Below are positions 10,283 to 22,198 of a stretch of DNA of 64,000 bases, one piece after another. The position numbers and the translations under genes were made by a program. The notes under the pieces are model-generated. The model had not been told where the DNA came from. It did no database searches and saw only the letters and a program-made list of their open reading frames with translations. The stretch lies in NCBI GenBank assembly GCA_963966185.1, contig CAWZYM010000006.1, positions 390,001-454,000 of the forward strand, read 5' to 3'. This DNA comes from Rhabditoides inermis. Its lineage: Eukaryota > Nematoda > Chromadorea > Rhabditida > Rhabditidae. Numbering within the stretch: position 1 is the first letter of the stretch; the number at the start of each line of letters is the position of its first letter.

Positions 10283-13200
10283 CTTTTCTCTCTCTCTCTC
10301 TCTCCTTCTCCCCCCTCTCCCTCCCTCTCTCCTCTCTCTCCCCTCCCCCCTCCCCTACCTGCACACAGCTCGCCTCGTTGTTCAGCGCCTCGCGGTACTG
10401 GTTCGCCGCGCGGTCGAGATCGCCCTGAAAAAAGGTATAATAATACTTTTACACTTACTATAATAATACTGTTTTTAAAAGTATAATAATACTTTTGCAT
10501 CACCAATTCTTTTGCGAGAATAAGGTTTACAAAACTTCGATCATGGGCAAGTGAAACTCATGGCATACCAGACTCGTTTTTACATACAAAACGTTTTATG
10601 CCTTTATGACACAAAAACTTTCTGAGGATCCTTCTGCAGTGAGGGGTCTTCTGCCATTATGGTCTCTACTTCTAGCGAAGTTCGCGAACGTACATGTATG
10701 ATTATGACACGTACATAGCGAAATCATTCATAAGAACCTAAGAGTCATTCAAGAGTCGTTTTGTACGATAAAACATTTTGATTTGATTTGTATTTGTACT
10801 TGTTGACTTGTTGATTTTACTTTGATTTGATCTGATTTGTACCTGTATGAAGGATATGTTCCCGCTATTCACGAGCGCATTCGAATTGTAGTGATCGAGG
10901 GCGAGCGATTGCTGGGCGTACTGCTGCGCCTCGACCAGCTTGGAGGGTCCTTGCTGAAAGGGACGATCTCCCTCTCTCTGCCTCTCTCTCTTACTCTCTC
11001 CTCTCTCTCTCCCTCCCTCTCCCTCTCTCTCTCACCAGCAGATTCAGCATGGCCAGGTTGTTCGCTGCGGCGGCGGCAATCTTGCTCTCCTTGTTGTGGA
11101 AAACCTAAATGTTTTCTTTGTTTTCTACCTATTTTTTGTTTTTTTCATCTTTTCTTTCCTATTTCTCATACTCATTCCCTCTCTCCTTTTGAGCGTTTTC
11201 CAGCGATTTCAGATATTCCAGAGAAGTAACATTTGGATTTAGTGCCGCTACAACATCACAGTGCCATCATTACACGTGCGATGAGCGAGATATATGGATG
11301 ATGGAGATATATGGATAATACCAGAACACACCTTGAGCACCTGAGCCGCCCCCTCCAGCTCGCCTCGCGCCAACAGCTGCGCCGCCTGTATCGATTGATT
11401 GATTAACGATTGATTATTGATTATTATACATAATTCATTTCACAAGTTGTGTTGATTTGACAAACAGACAATTATTGATTCGTAGATCTACCATCTACAT
11501 AAAACACTTCACAGGGGAGTGGGCTTGTACACAGTGATGAAGATTATCGATTGATCACGTGCGCAGTGGAGAGGCGGTATAGCTTGTAAAGAGACAGTTA
11601 TCGATTAGTATCGATTAGTATTGATTGATTATCGATCGCACCTTGCTCATCTCCAGCTCGGTGGCGAGGCTGGCGTACGCTGACTGCTTCATCGTCTCCA
11701 CACACCACTCGTAGCCCTCGGCGTAGCTGGAGAATAGGTATTAGGTATACGGTAAATACGGTAATTAGGTATACGGTAATATATACGGTAGTAACATGTA
11801 GTAACATGGCTTTAGATACTCGAAAACCAAGAAGTCATGATGATAACGTGTAATGTAATGTGCTCTTGATATAAAGCCTAGGGTGCGACAGCAGCCGCTC
11901 TGGAGAAAATCACTCATTGGCTATCGCAATATTTGCAGAGACCCTTTTCATTCATGCTACTTTTCTCATCAGTTTCCAAGCCCTCGGGGGACCAATCACA
12001 ACAGTGGTAGACACTCTTACATCACCGTAGTTAACTCATAAGTCATAATGGTTCCTACTCACTCATTGGCGATCACCGGGCTGATCACCTTGTCTTTTGT
12101 GAATATAGTGCCAGACAAGCAGTTTCTCGGTCACACTTTCCAGAAATGCCACTCAACTCATTGTCAATGAGCATGGTGCACGACCACTAAAGGATGTATC
12201 ATGACTACCACTCACTCATTGGCGATCGCCGCACTGATCACCTTGTCTTTTGTGAATATAGTGCCAGACAAGCAGTTTCTCGGTCTCACTTTCCAGAAAT
12301 GCCACTCACTCAACTCATTGTCAATGAGCATGGTGCACGACCACTGAAGGATGTATCATGACTACCACTCACTCATTGGCGATCGCCGGGCTGATCACCT
12401 TGTCTTTTGTGAATATAGTGCCAGACAAACAGTTTCTCGGTCACACTTCCCGGAAATGCCACTCAACTCATTGTCAATGAGCATGATGCACGACCACTAA
12501 AGGATGTATCATGACTACCGCTCACTCATTGGCGATCGCCGGGCTGATCACCTTGTCTTTTGTGAATATAGTGCCAGACAAGCAGTTTCTCGGTCACACT
12601 TCCCGGAAATGCCACTCAACTCATTGTCAATGAGCATGATGCACGACCACTAAAGGATGTATCATGACTACCACTCACTCATTGGCGATCGCCGGGCTGA
12701 TCACCTTGTCTTTGTCAATATAGTGCCCGACAAGCAGTTTCTCGGTCACACTTCCCGGAAATGCCACTCAACTCATTGTCAATGAGCATGATGCACGACC
12801 ACTAAAGGATGTATCATGACTACCGCTCACTCATTGGCGATCGCCGGGCTGATCACCTTGTCTTTTGTGAATATAGTGCCAGACAAGCAGTTTCTCGGTC
12901 ACACTTCCCGGAAATGCCACTCAACTCATTGTCAATGAGCATGATGCACGACCACTAAAGGATGTATCATGACTACCACTCACTCATTGGCGATCGCCGG
13001 GCTGATCACCTTGTCTTTGTCAATATAGTGCCCGACAAGCAGTTTCTCGGTCACACTTCCCGGAAATGCCACTCAACTCATTGTCAATGAGCATGATGCA
13101 CGACCACTAAAGGATGTATCATGACTACCGCTCACTCATTGGCGATCGCCGGGCTGATCACCTTGTCTTTTGTGAATATAGTGCCAGACAAGCAGTTTCT

Positions 13201-15667
13201 CGGTCACACTTTCCAGAAATGCCACTTAACTCATTGTCAATGAGCATGGTGCACGACCACGAAAGGATGTATCATGACTACCACTCACTCATTGGCGATC
13301 GCCGGGCTGATCATCTTGTCTTTTGTCAATATAGTGCCAGACAAGCAGTTTCTCGGTCACACTTTCCAGAAATGCCACTCAATTCATTGTCAATGAGCAT
13401 GGTGCACGACCACTAAAGGATGTATCATGACTACCACTCACTCATTGGCGATCGCCGGGCTGATCACCTTGTCTTTTGTCAATATAGTGCTTATCCTTTT
13501 ACATCACGGTGGTTTCCACATGATATGTATGAATACACAGGTGAAAGGTCACTCACTCATTGGCGATCGCCGGGCTGATCACTTTCGCCGCTGTCATAAT
13601 CGCCGACTCGGCATGCGCCCTGCGTCTCCTCTGCCACTGCCGGAGTGAGTCCGCGGCGAGGACCTGCTGCAGGAGCACGTTCTCGTCGCGGTCCTAAAAT
13701 GTATTACTGTATTATTGTATTATTGTATTATTGTATTATTGTATTATTGTATTATTGTATTATTGTATTATTGTATTATTGTATTATTGTATTATTGTAT
13801 TATTGTATTATTGTATTATTGTATTATTGTATTATTGTATTATTGTATTATTGTATTATTGTATTATTGTATTATTGTATTATTGTATTATTGTATTATT
13901 GTATTATTGTATTATTGTATTATTGTATTATTGTATTATTGTATTATTGTATTATTGTATTATTGTATTATTGTATTATTGTATTATTGTATTATTGTAT
14001 TATTGTATTATTGTATTATTGTATTATTGTATTATTGTATTATTGTATTATTGTATTATTGTATTATTGTATTATTGTATTATTGTATTATTGTATTATT
14101 GTATTATTGTATTATTGTATTATTGTATTATTGTATTATTGTAATATTGTATTATTGTATTATTGTATTTTTGTATTATTGTATTATTGTATTATTGTAT
14201 TATTGTATTATTGTAATATTGTATTATTGTATTATTGTATTATGTATTGTTGTGTTATGTATAATGTATTATGTATTATTGCTGCAGGAGCACGTTCTCG
14301 TCGCGGTCCTGAAATACTCTATAGTTGAATATCTTCCCTGTTATGTCTCAAAGATAAAAATAGATAGCCCCAGATTCAAGAATATGGCACGACACAGCCC
14401 TCTAATGTCTTACGGCAAGCACTTCCCCTTGTTCTTTCGGCAAAACATAGAAGATCTTTTCGCTCATATTCTTATAACTTTTTTGAGTACAAAGTTCCAG
14501 CACGGTCTGCGTTTCTATTGACAAGGAGGCATGGACTCCCACCCTCCTCCCTCGCACATAGCTCTTGGGCTCGTCGTCGTCTGAACACGTCTAACATATG
14601 CACATCTAAACATCTAAATATCTATACGAATAAACTATTGAATGATTGATTGATTGCATCTCCTCCCCCACACACCCACATTGCTCTTTGGCTCGTCGTC
14701 GTCGTCGAGCGGCACGTCGAGGAGGCGCTGGAACGCGTCGCGCATCCGGTCCGCGTCTTCCACACAGTACGCCGTCAGCACTGCAAAGGGGCTGTGTATT
14801 CACTTATTTTACAAGATCTGGTACCCCAAAACTGCTTTTCTCTTTTCTCTCCAACTCTGGATTTTCTTCGCGCAGTAGACGGTGAGCACTGTACGTTCTT
14901 CAGATAAATTCGTCTTCATCGTTTCGTATTGTATCATTATCGTGCGTTTCAGTGCATTTCCTGGGTTTCACACTGAGTGTGAAAACAGTTCTCGTCTTCA
15001 CACAACAATAGTCGTAAAAACTGATCAACATGGGGTGGCTAGCGCAGTGGATGTGCGCGCAGCTATCATGCGGAAGGTCCCGAGTTCAATCCTCTCGGCG
15101 GCCAATGATGTACAGCTAGTCACGGTGGAGTGACGACCACCCTCACAACTTTCGTGAGCCTCTAGTCAGAAGTCTGGGACGTCATCTGATCCAAATTCAT
15201 AGCATTAGTCGATGGACCCCTTGTAAGCAGCTAGCGATTTGTACTCGAGAGCCTTAGGTCAGTCCCCTTATTGGCCAGGTCGACGGTTGTATAACTTGCT
15301 GATAAACAAGTAGGTCAGTATTCCAGATCCAAACATGTTGACGCACCCAGGTTCAGAGCCGTGCTGACGTCGGCCTTCTCGTCGCAGCAGTGCTCGAAAG
15401 TGGACGCGGCGTCGTCGTACGCGCCCATCTTGATGAACGCCACGCCGATGTTGTTGAGGATCTTGATGCTGCAAGAGAACATATTCCTTTTCTTTCCCTG
15501 GCTCTCTCTCTCTCTTTCTCTCTCTCTCTCCCTCTCTACTTCCAATATCAGTGTGCTGTGTATGTGTGTGAATCAGCGTTGTATGAGATGATAGAGAGAG
15601 AAGAAGATAGAGAAAGATATAAAGAGAGAGGGAGAGAGAGAGAGAGAGCGAGAGAGAGAGGAGAGAA

Positions 15668-15706
<39 letters not shown>

Positions 15707-18700
15707 TCACCGACCGAATGTCCTTCTGCACGCTGGGCACCTGATCGAGCGCCATTCGATAGTACTTGATCGCCTTCTGATAGTCCTTCTTCTTGAAGTA
15801 GATGTTGCCAATGTTCACCTGAACGTTTCATGTCGTTTGTTTATTGTTTATCAGTTATTTATTTTTTTAAAGTTGTTTATTTATTGTTTTAAAGTTTGTT
15901 TATCAGCAGATTCAAGTTATACAACTGACCTAAGGCTGACCTAAGGCTCTCGAGTACAAGTGGCTAGCTGCTTACAAAGGGTCCATTGATGAATGCAATG
16001 AATTCGGATCCGATGACGTCACAGACTTTTGACTAGACACAGAGAGACACATTTGTTCTCACACTTTCTCATTTGTTCTTACACTTTCTTTGTAATGTTT
16101 AGTTGAATATATATATATATATATATATATACCGGATCCGGATATGTGTGTGCGGGAGTCGTATACAGTCCAAGGAATAGTTAGTTCCGCGAACTCTCCG
16201 CAAGTACACCATCGCATTTGAAAGTTGCGCGCGCGCGAAACTTTGAATTTGAATCTAATCGCGTGCTCTCGATTTCTATCGATTTCTATCCGCCTCACAG
16301 TCTCTTCACGCTTGCGCTCTCTAATGGCGGCAACTGATTCGCCCGCCCACTGTAGTAATAGTAGGGAAGACTAGTAAACGTGCCTTCAGTCGGCCCGAGT
16401 TGACGAACATCTTGTTCTTGACGATCACCTCGTACGTGTTGAGCGCCTCGTTCGTCATGTCGTTGGCCATGTACTGGAAAGAGTCGGGGAAGTCTAATAC
16501 CCTTCATGCCTCAAATAGCTACCTTCATGCCTCAAATAGCAAAGGAGACGAGAGGGAGAGAGATAGAGAGAGACAGAGAGAGACAGAGAAAAATAGAGAG
16601 AGATAGAGAAAGGGAAAGAGAAAGAGAAAGATAGAGAAAGATAGAGAAAGATAGAGATAGAGATAGAGAAAGATAGAGAGAGAGAGAGAGAGATAGAGAG
16701 ACAGACAGACAAACATCTCCTCACCTGGTGCGCCAGGTTGAACAGCACGGTGAATGTCAGGTCCACATTGAGCTGTTCGTGCTGCTGCAGTTGCTCTCGC
16801 ATCTTGACAGCGGCCCGCTCCCGGCGCCCGGCTTCCTTGGCCTTTTCGAGGGCCTGAAACGTACCTCTCTCACTCACTCACTCACTCTCTCTCTCTCTCT
16901 CTCGTTTCTCTCTTCTCTCTCGCGCTCTTTCTCTCTCCATCTCTCTCTCTTTCTTCAATAGCTACTTTGGCTTTCAGGTGATCCACGGCACAGCTCTTTA
17001 CCACCACAACCATCACAAAATGTGACATGCCAAAAAAAAAAGACAGGAAAAAAATCTACGGGAATCCGATCGTGTTTTCGACTACGAGGATTCAACCGGT
17101 CACCGGATCGGTCATGGCTTCTCAATGAATTGCTATAACAGTTGAAAGTTACTTGCTGCTTAGGTGGCGATTCAACCGGCTAACACAAGAAAAAGTTTTC
17201 CCCACCCACCCCCTGCTCTTCTCATGAGTCGTAGTTATCTGGAAGCACACACAATCCTACAGTGGGGTATTGGGGCTCCTTAGCTGGAACAGTGCGGCGC
17301 GAGTCCTGACTGTTCATGGTAGATGGGCGTGAACATCGCGAAGTGACCAGTTCCGGATGCGAGGCGTGGTAGAAGATCTTGAAAGACTGCCGCCGCCGAT
17401 GGTAGGGCTCTCAGAGGGTCTCTTCTCATGGGTCATAGTGGCTGACACAATACTCTTCCCCTTTTTCCCCATCACTACGAAATCTATTTCAAAAAGTGCC
17501 TGAGCCTGACCATTGCATAGTATGCAGTCAGGACCTTATCTACTTTTTAGGCCGTAGAATGAGATGAGTGCTACAAATGTCACCACAAATGTGACCAAAG
17601 CAGACGAAGAATTAAAAGAACAGATAGGAATACCATGTATTCGACCCACCCCCTTGTAGTCCCGCTTCTCGTGCGCGGCCATACTCTCGCGCAGCATCTC
17701 GCCCACCCGCCGCTCCAACTCGCGACACTTGTCCTCGCCACTGTGAAGTTATCGATTTATTGATTGTTCCTTGCCACCGAGTTGTATCGATTTATCGATT
17801 GTTCCTCGCTCCTGATTTATTGACTGATTTTATCAATGACTATATTTGATAGCATTCCAATGTGGTTCCGCGAGGAAATGATTCGACTCACGTGTCGTCT
17901 TTGGGCTCGGCGGCCGCCTTGGCCGCCTCGGCCGATTGCACTGAAAAACAATAACTCCAAAACCGCATGTTTCTTTCTTCCAGGAATCTTCCAGGAATCG
18001 AACTGTGATGTCGAATATCTATTAAAACTGTCCAACTCACCCTTATTGGCGAACTACTTCCATTTCGGCACTTCCATACGAAAAACACTTTTAGGTTGTA
18101 TGTACGTACCCCCCCCCCCCCCCGTACGTACGAAGTTGTACGTACCCTTATTGGCGAATGACGTGTACCCGGCTGCTCTAACAGCTGTCATCGGCCGGGC
18201 CGGCTCGGTGCGCATCCCGGCTGCGGTGCGCCCGCCAGCACGCGACCTGGGTAGTTGTTTACTTGCATGTTTGTTTATTTATTCACTTGTTTATTTGCTC
18301 GTTTACTTGTTTACTTATCCCACCTGGTATAGCTCGATGCCAGCACGCCGCCGCTCGTGGGTGGCGCGCCGTGGGAGGACGGCGCGCGGAGCCCGGTCAT
18401 CTGGAAAAAAACAAATTAGTATATCTCATATATCTCGTTTGCACCTGACGACAACATTCCTTTGCAAAGTCCCAATCTCCCCAACACCGAAATATCGACA
18501 TCCCAGAAAGAGGTCCGCTAAGTGGATAAATGATCTCAGTCTCCAAGCCAGAGAATAGGAGAACAAATTGATAGGGATACATGATACATCAAATGAAAAA
18601 AACATACGCAGTTCAAAACACCAATGCATGCCACCCACCGGCCTCCTGCCATGACTCGACCTGGCGACTGCCTGCTGGAAGCTGCTGTCGTTGCCGAGGT

Positions 18701-19147
18701 TCTGAATTAACAATATTAGCATATCAGCTTATCACCATATCACCATATCACTGTACTCTATACTCGTTTTGAATTAGCATATCACCATATCACAGTACTA
18801 ATCAATCATATCAACCGATACTGGGTATAATGTGTCGTTGCCGAGGTTCTGAAGTAGTATATCACCATATCACCATATCACTGTAAGTACTCTGTACTCG
18901 ATGCCATGTGTTAGCGACATTGAGATATATGTATACCACTGAACTACTACTATTCGATAAATGATTCTGTAAATGGTTCTGAATTAGCATATATCAACAT
19001 ATAACCGTACTCGATAACTGTGTCAGCTACATTGAGACATCAATAAAGCATTGCCGATCGATAATCAATCGATTTTCTCATCCTTCTCACCTGCGTATCA
19101 TATGCGTGATCGTAGTCGTCGAAGCCGGCGTACGGATCGTCGCCCAT
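7986..19147 (-). CDS. IFT88: Intraflagellar transport protein 88 (TPR protein)
   Basis: Core IFT-B TPR scaffold needed to build cilia. Exons 1-26: 19091-19147, 18639-18701, 18324-18400, 18146-18246, 17892-17940, 17649-17740, 16725-16853, 16384-16473, 15715-15818, 15347-15468, 14680-14780, 13557-13693, 11642-11726, 11332-11385, 11036-11104, 10843-10953, 10359-10424, 10088-10212, 9503-9578, 9255-9329, 8975-9090, 8767-8885, 8511-8596, 8372-8468, 8229-8330, 7986-8107. About 808 codons, close to the vertebrate length. Recognisable blocks: start MGDDPYAGFDDYDHAYDTQ, RPMTAVRAAGYTSFANKG, ALEKAKEAG, NIYFKKKDYQKAIKYYRMAL, GYEWCVETMKQSAYASLATE, YDREGDKTQAFQCNY, IKWQLMMASSHRRAGNYQKA, and the C-terminal YTDPLGP...FEDLDESFLPQ. 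Exon 8 uses a GC donor (AAG|GCACGT). The exon 6 donor is preceded by a G5 run that leaves a 1-nt phase conflict with exon 7. Several introns hold copies of neighbouring exon edges. Confidence 0.96.
8599..8763. repeat. GAAACGTATC decamer minisatellite
   Basis: About a dozen degenerate GTGAAACGTATC/GTGAACCGTATC units fill the IFT88 intron between exons 22 and 23. The same decamer family recurs in ESRP introns at 25936-26165 and in part near 27965-28015. Confidence 0.8.
9088..9246. repeat. Copies of the IFT88 exon 21 5' edge with acceptor
   Basis: The true exon 21 edge (plus AAGCGGTACGACTAGGTATACGG, about 9080-9102) is repeated as TAGCGGTACGACTTAGGTATACGG at about 9134-9157 and 9190-9213, embedded in GGTAGTTA/GGATTACGGTAG units. 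On the minus strand each copy reads CCTAAG|TCGTACCGC, an AG acceptor followed by the exon start. Confidence 0.75.
9778..10087 (-). repeat. 20-bp donor-containing minisatellite after IFT88 exon 18
   Basis: About 15 near-perfect copies of a 20-bp unit (minus strand GTGGGTGGTCCAGGTGCTTC) begin exactly at the exon 18 donor: the exon ends GCGAT and the intron opens GTGGGTGG. Each unit therefore offers another GTGGGT donor-like site, so the intron starts as a ladder of about 15 candidate donors at 20-nt spacing. Confidence 0.92.
12056..13560 (-). repeat. 153-bp satellite array carrying the IFT88 exon 12 3' edge and donor
   Basis: Ten tandem copies lie beside the true exon edge. The motif ACTCATTGGCGATC starts at 12061, 12214, 12371, 12524, 12677, 12829, 12982, 13134, 13287 and 13440, then at 13555 for the real exon 12 end. 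On the transcript strand each copy reads about 30 exon-like bases encoding VISPAIANE, followed by the donor GTGAGT. The rest of each unit (TGACTACC, CATGGTGCACGACC, GTCACACTTTCCAG-type segments) is not exonic. Copies differ by a few substitutions, with sub-types (GACAAGGTG or GACAAAG) that alternate along the array. Confidence 0.95.
13697..14265. repeat. (TATTATTG)n microsatellite, ~68 units
   Basis: A long, nearly perfect 8-bp array with few interruptions lies in IFT88 intron 11, ending in a degenerate TATTATGTATTG tail. It is open in several frames (YCIIVLL repeats) only because the unit lacks stops on that strand. It is not coding. Confidence 0.95.
14281..14310 (-). repeat. Duplicate of the IFT88 exon 12 5' edge
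   Basis: About 29 bp identical to 13666-13694 (minus strand, exon start encoding DRDENVLLQ) sit on the far side of the (TATTATTG)n array. The copy has a better acceptor (TTTCAG) than the real exon (TTTTAG), but would read into a TAA within ten codons. Confidence 0.85.
14543..14591 (-). repeat. Partial duplicate of the IFT88 exon 11 3' part
   Basis: The sequence encoding DDDEPKS plus the start of the intron (plus CATAGCTCTTGGGCTCGTCGTCGTC) repeats the end of exon 11 (plus CATTGCTCTTTGGCTCGTCG, 14675-14712). A second weak copy, of the exon 11 start, lies at about 14866-14891. Confidence 0.6.
15030..15305 (+). mobile_element. tRNA-derived SINE in IFT88 intron 10
   Basis: The head carries a pol III A-box-like TGGCTAGCGCAGTGG (15035-15049) and a B-box-like GGTCCCGAGTTCAATCC (15076-15092). 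The body runs to about 15305. It shares its 3' two-thirds with an inverted copy at 15903-16024. It lacks the acceptor-stem pairing of a real tRNA gene. Confidence 0.75.
15903..16024 (-). mobile_element. 5'-truncated inverted SINE copy in IFT88 intron 8
   Basis: The reverse complement matches the body of the 15030-15305 element (shared CTCGAGTAC, AGCTAGC, CTAAGGTCAG-type segments and the GTTGTATAACTTG end). The tRNA-like head is missing. A CTGACCTAAGG unit is duplicated inside it. Confidence 0.75.
18041..18062 (-). repeat. Duplicate of the IFT88 exon 4 3' edge with a stronger donor
   Basis: Minus-strand TTCGCCAATAAGG followed by GTGAGTT repeats the exon 4 end (TTCGCCAATAAGG|GTACGT) about 100 nt into the intron. 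The copied donor is closer to consensus than the real one. Confidence 0.75.
18834..18855 (-). repeat. Duplicate of the IFT88 exon 2 5' edge
   Basis: Plus GTCGTTGCCGAGGTTCTGAA is identical to the exon 2 acceptor edge at about 18686-18705 (minus strand TTCAG|AACCTCGGCAACGAC, encoding NLGND). It sits among ATATCACCATATCAC repeats that run from 18718 to about 19015. Confidence 0.8.
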
Positions 19148-19300
19148 TTCTAGAACTTGTTAATTATATAGTTCATGAGTTTTATCATGATATAAATTAT
19201 AGATACTATAAAAATGTAAGATTATAATTATAAAGTAAACAATAGGAGCAGCTGGCAGGAGCGGAGGGTTGGAAGACGTTGGAAGGCTGGTGCGTGGTAC

Positions 19301-19314
19301 GTCTCTATAGCAAC
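19301..19314 (-). promoter_or_regulatory. Candidate RFX X-box upstream of IFT88
   Basis: GTCTCTATAGCAAC contains a perfect RGYAAC half-site (AGCAAC) and a degenerate GTNRCC half about 155 bp upstream of the IFT88 ATG. RFX X-boxes are the usual ciliary-gene element at this distance. One half-site is imperfect, so this is tentative. Confidence 0.4.
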
Positions 19315-19918
19315 GCGTGGGGCTAGCAGATAGAGCAGAGCTGAGATCGTGGCTTTTTCGAAGCTAGTGACGGAGAATGCAAAATCGAGCTTCGATCGAG
19401 TCTAGATCCACGTTCGCGGACTGAAAAATCGTGCTTCGATCCATGTATTTTCGAAGCTCGATTAGGCCTGGATCGAAGCTGGTTGAGCTTCCTGTATGGA
19501 AAAAGAACAAAATGGTTTGTGTATGTACATATAAAATGCTAGAAAATATATGTGTTACGCTATATTATGAGATCTAAACATGTCGTTATATGCGATCAAA
19601 AAAGAAAACAACAAATTCCAGCGCGCTAATTGGGCAATGGCAATAATTGGTGCGCGCGCGGATGATGACCTCTCGTTTACGCAATCACTGCTTCTCCTTT
19701 CTCTCTCTCTCTCTCTCGTCTCCGGGAAATCCCGCATTTCCCCCGATTCACGAGAGAGCAGCTCACTTGATTGTGTATGTGTCTCTCTCTCTCTCTCAAA
19801 CAATCCAAGGAGGCGGGGCTACCGTATACCTGCAGCATTCTGGGAGATGCTGCAAATATCGGCAGAAGAAGGCGAGTGTCGGCTGGCAGCTGACCACTGG
19901 ATCTGACGTCAGCAGTGA

Positions 19919-19953
19919 TCTACTGATCTACTGATCTACTGATCTGATCTACC
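19919..19953 (+). promoter_or_regulatory. GATCTACT tandem repeat directly before the FoxQ2 start
   Basis: Four to five GATCTACT/GATCTGATCTACC units end two bases before ATG 19956. The same motif precedes the starts of the potassium channel and ESRP. Confidence 0.7.
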
Positions 19954-19955
19954 AA

Positions 19956-22198
<2,243 letters not shown>

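Larger units (their letters stand above)
19148..19955. promoter_or_regulatory. Bidirectional intergenic region, IFT88 / FoxQ2
   Basis: 808 bp separate two divergent start codons. The region holds TTCGAAGCTCGATC-type inverted motifs (19340-19490), a possible X-box near the IFT88 side, short (CT)n runs, and a GATCTACT repeat just before the FoxQ2 ATG. The IFT88 ATG is preceded by TTCTAG and two bases, an acceptor-like context. No exon was recognised in between. Confidence 0.5.

Noticed and set aside
13114..13416. 100-codon frame duplicated inside the 153-bp array
   Set aside because: It follows the satellite unit on the strand opposite to the exon copies. It is a by-product of the repeat.
12056..13560. 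CRISPR-like array of regularly spaced repeats
   Set aside because: The units are contiguous 153-bp tandem copies without unique spacers, in a eukaryotic intron, and derive partly from an exon.
13645..14521. Open frames of 227-268 codons with YCIIVLL repeats
   Set aside because: Produced by the 8-bp TATTATTG array, which has no stop in these frames. No homology or coding character outside the repeat.
15030..15105. Functional tRNA gene
   Set aside because: A and B boxes are present, but the arms do not form a complete cloverleaf and a body shared with another locus follows, so it is a SINE. The same reasoning was applied to 32512, 42070, 51440, 51628 and 52562.
17061..17185. Possible SINE from GATTCAACCGG motifs
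   Set aside because: Only a B-box-like half on the minus strand and no second copy in the window; too weak.
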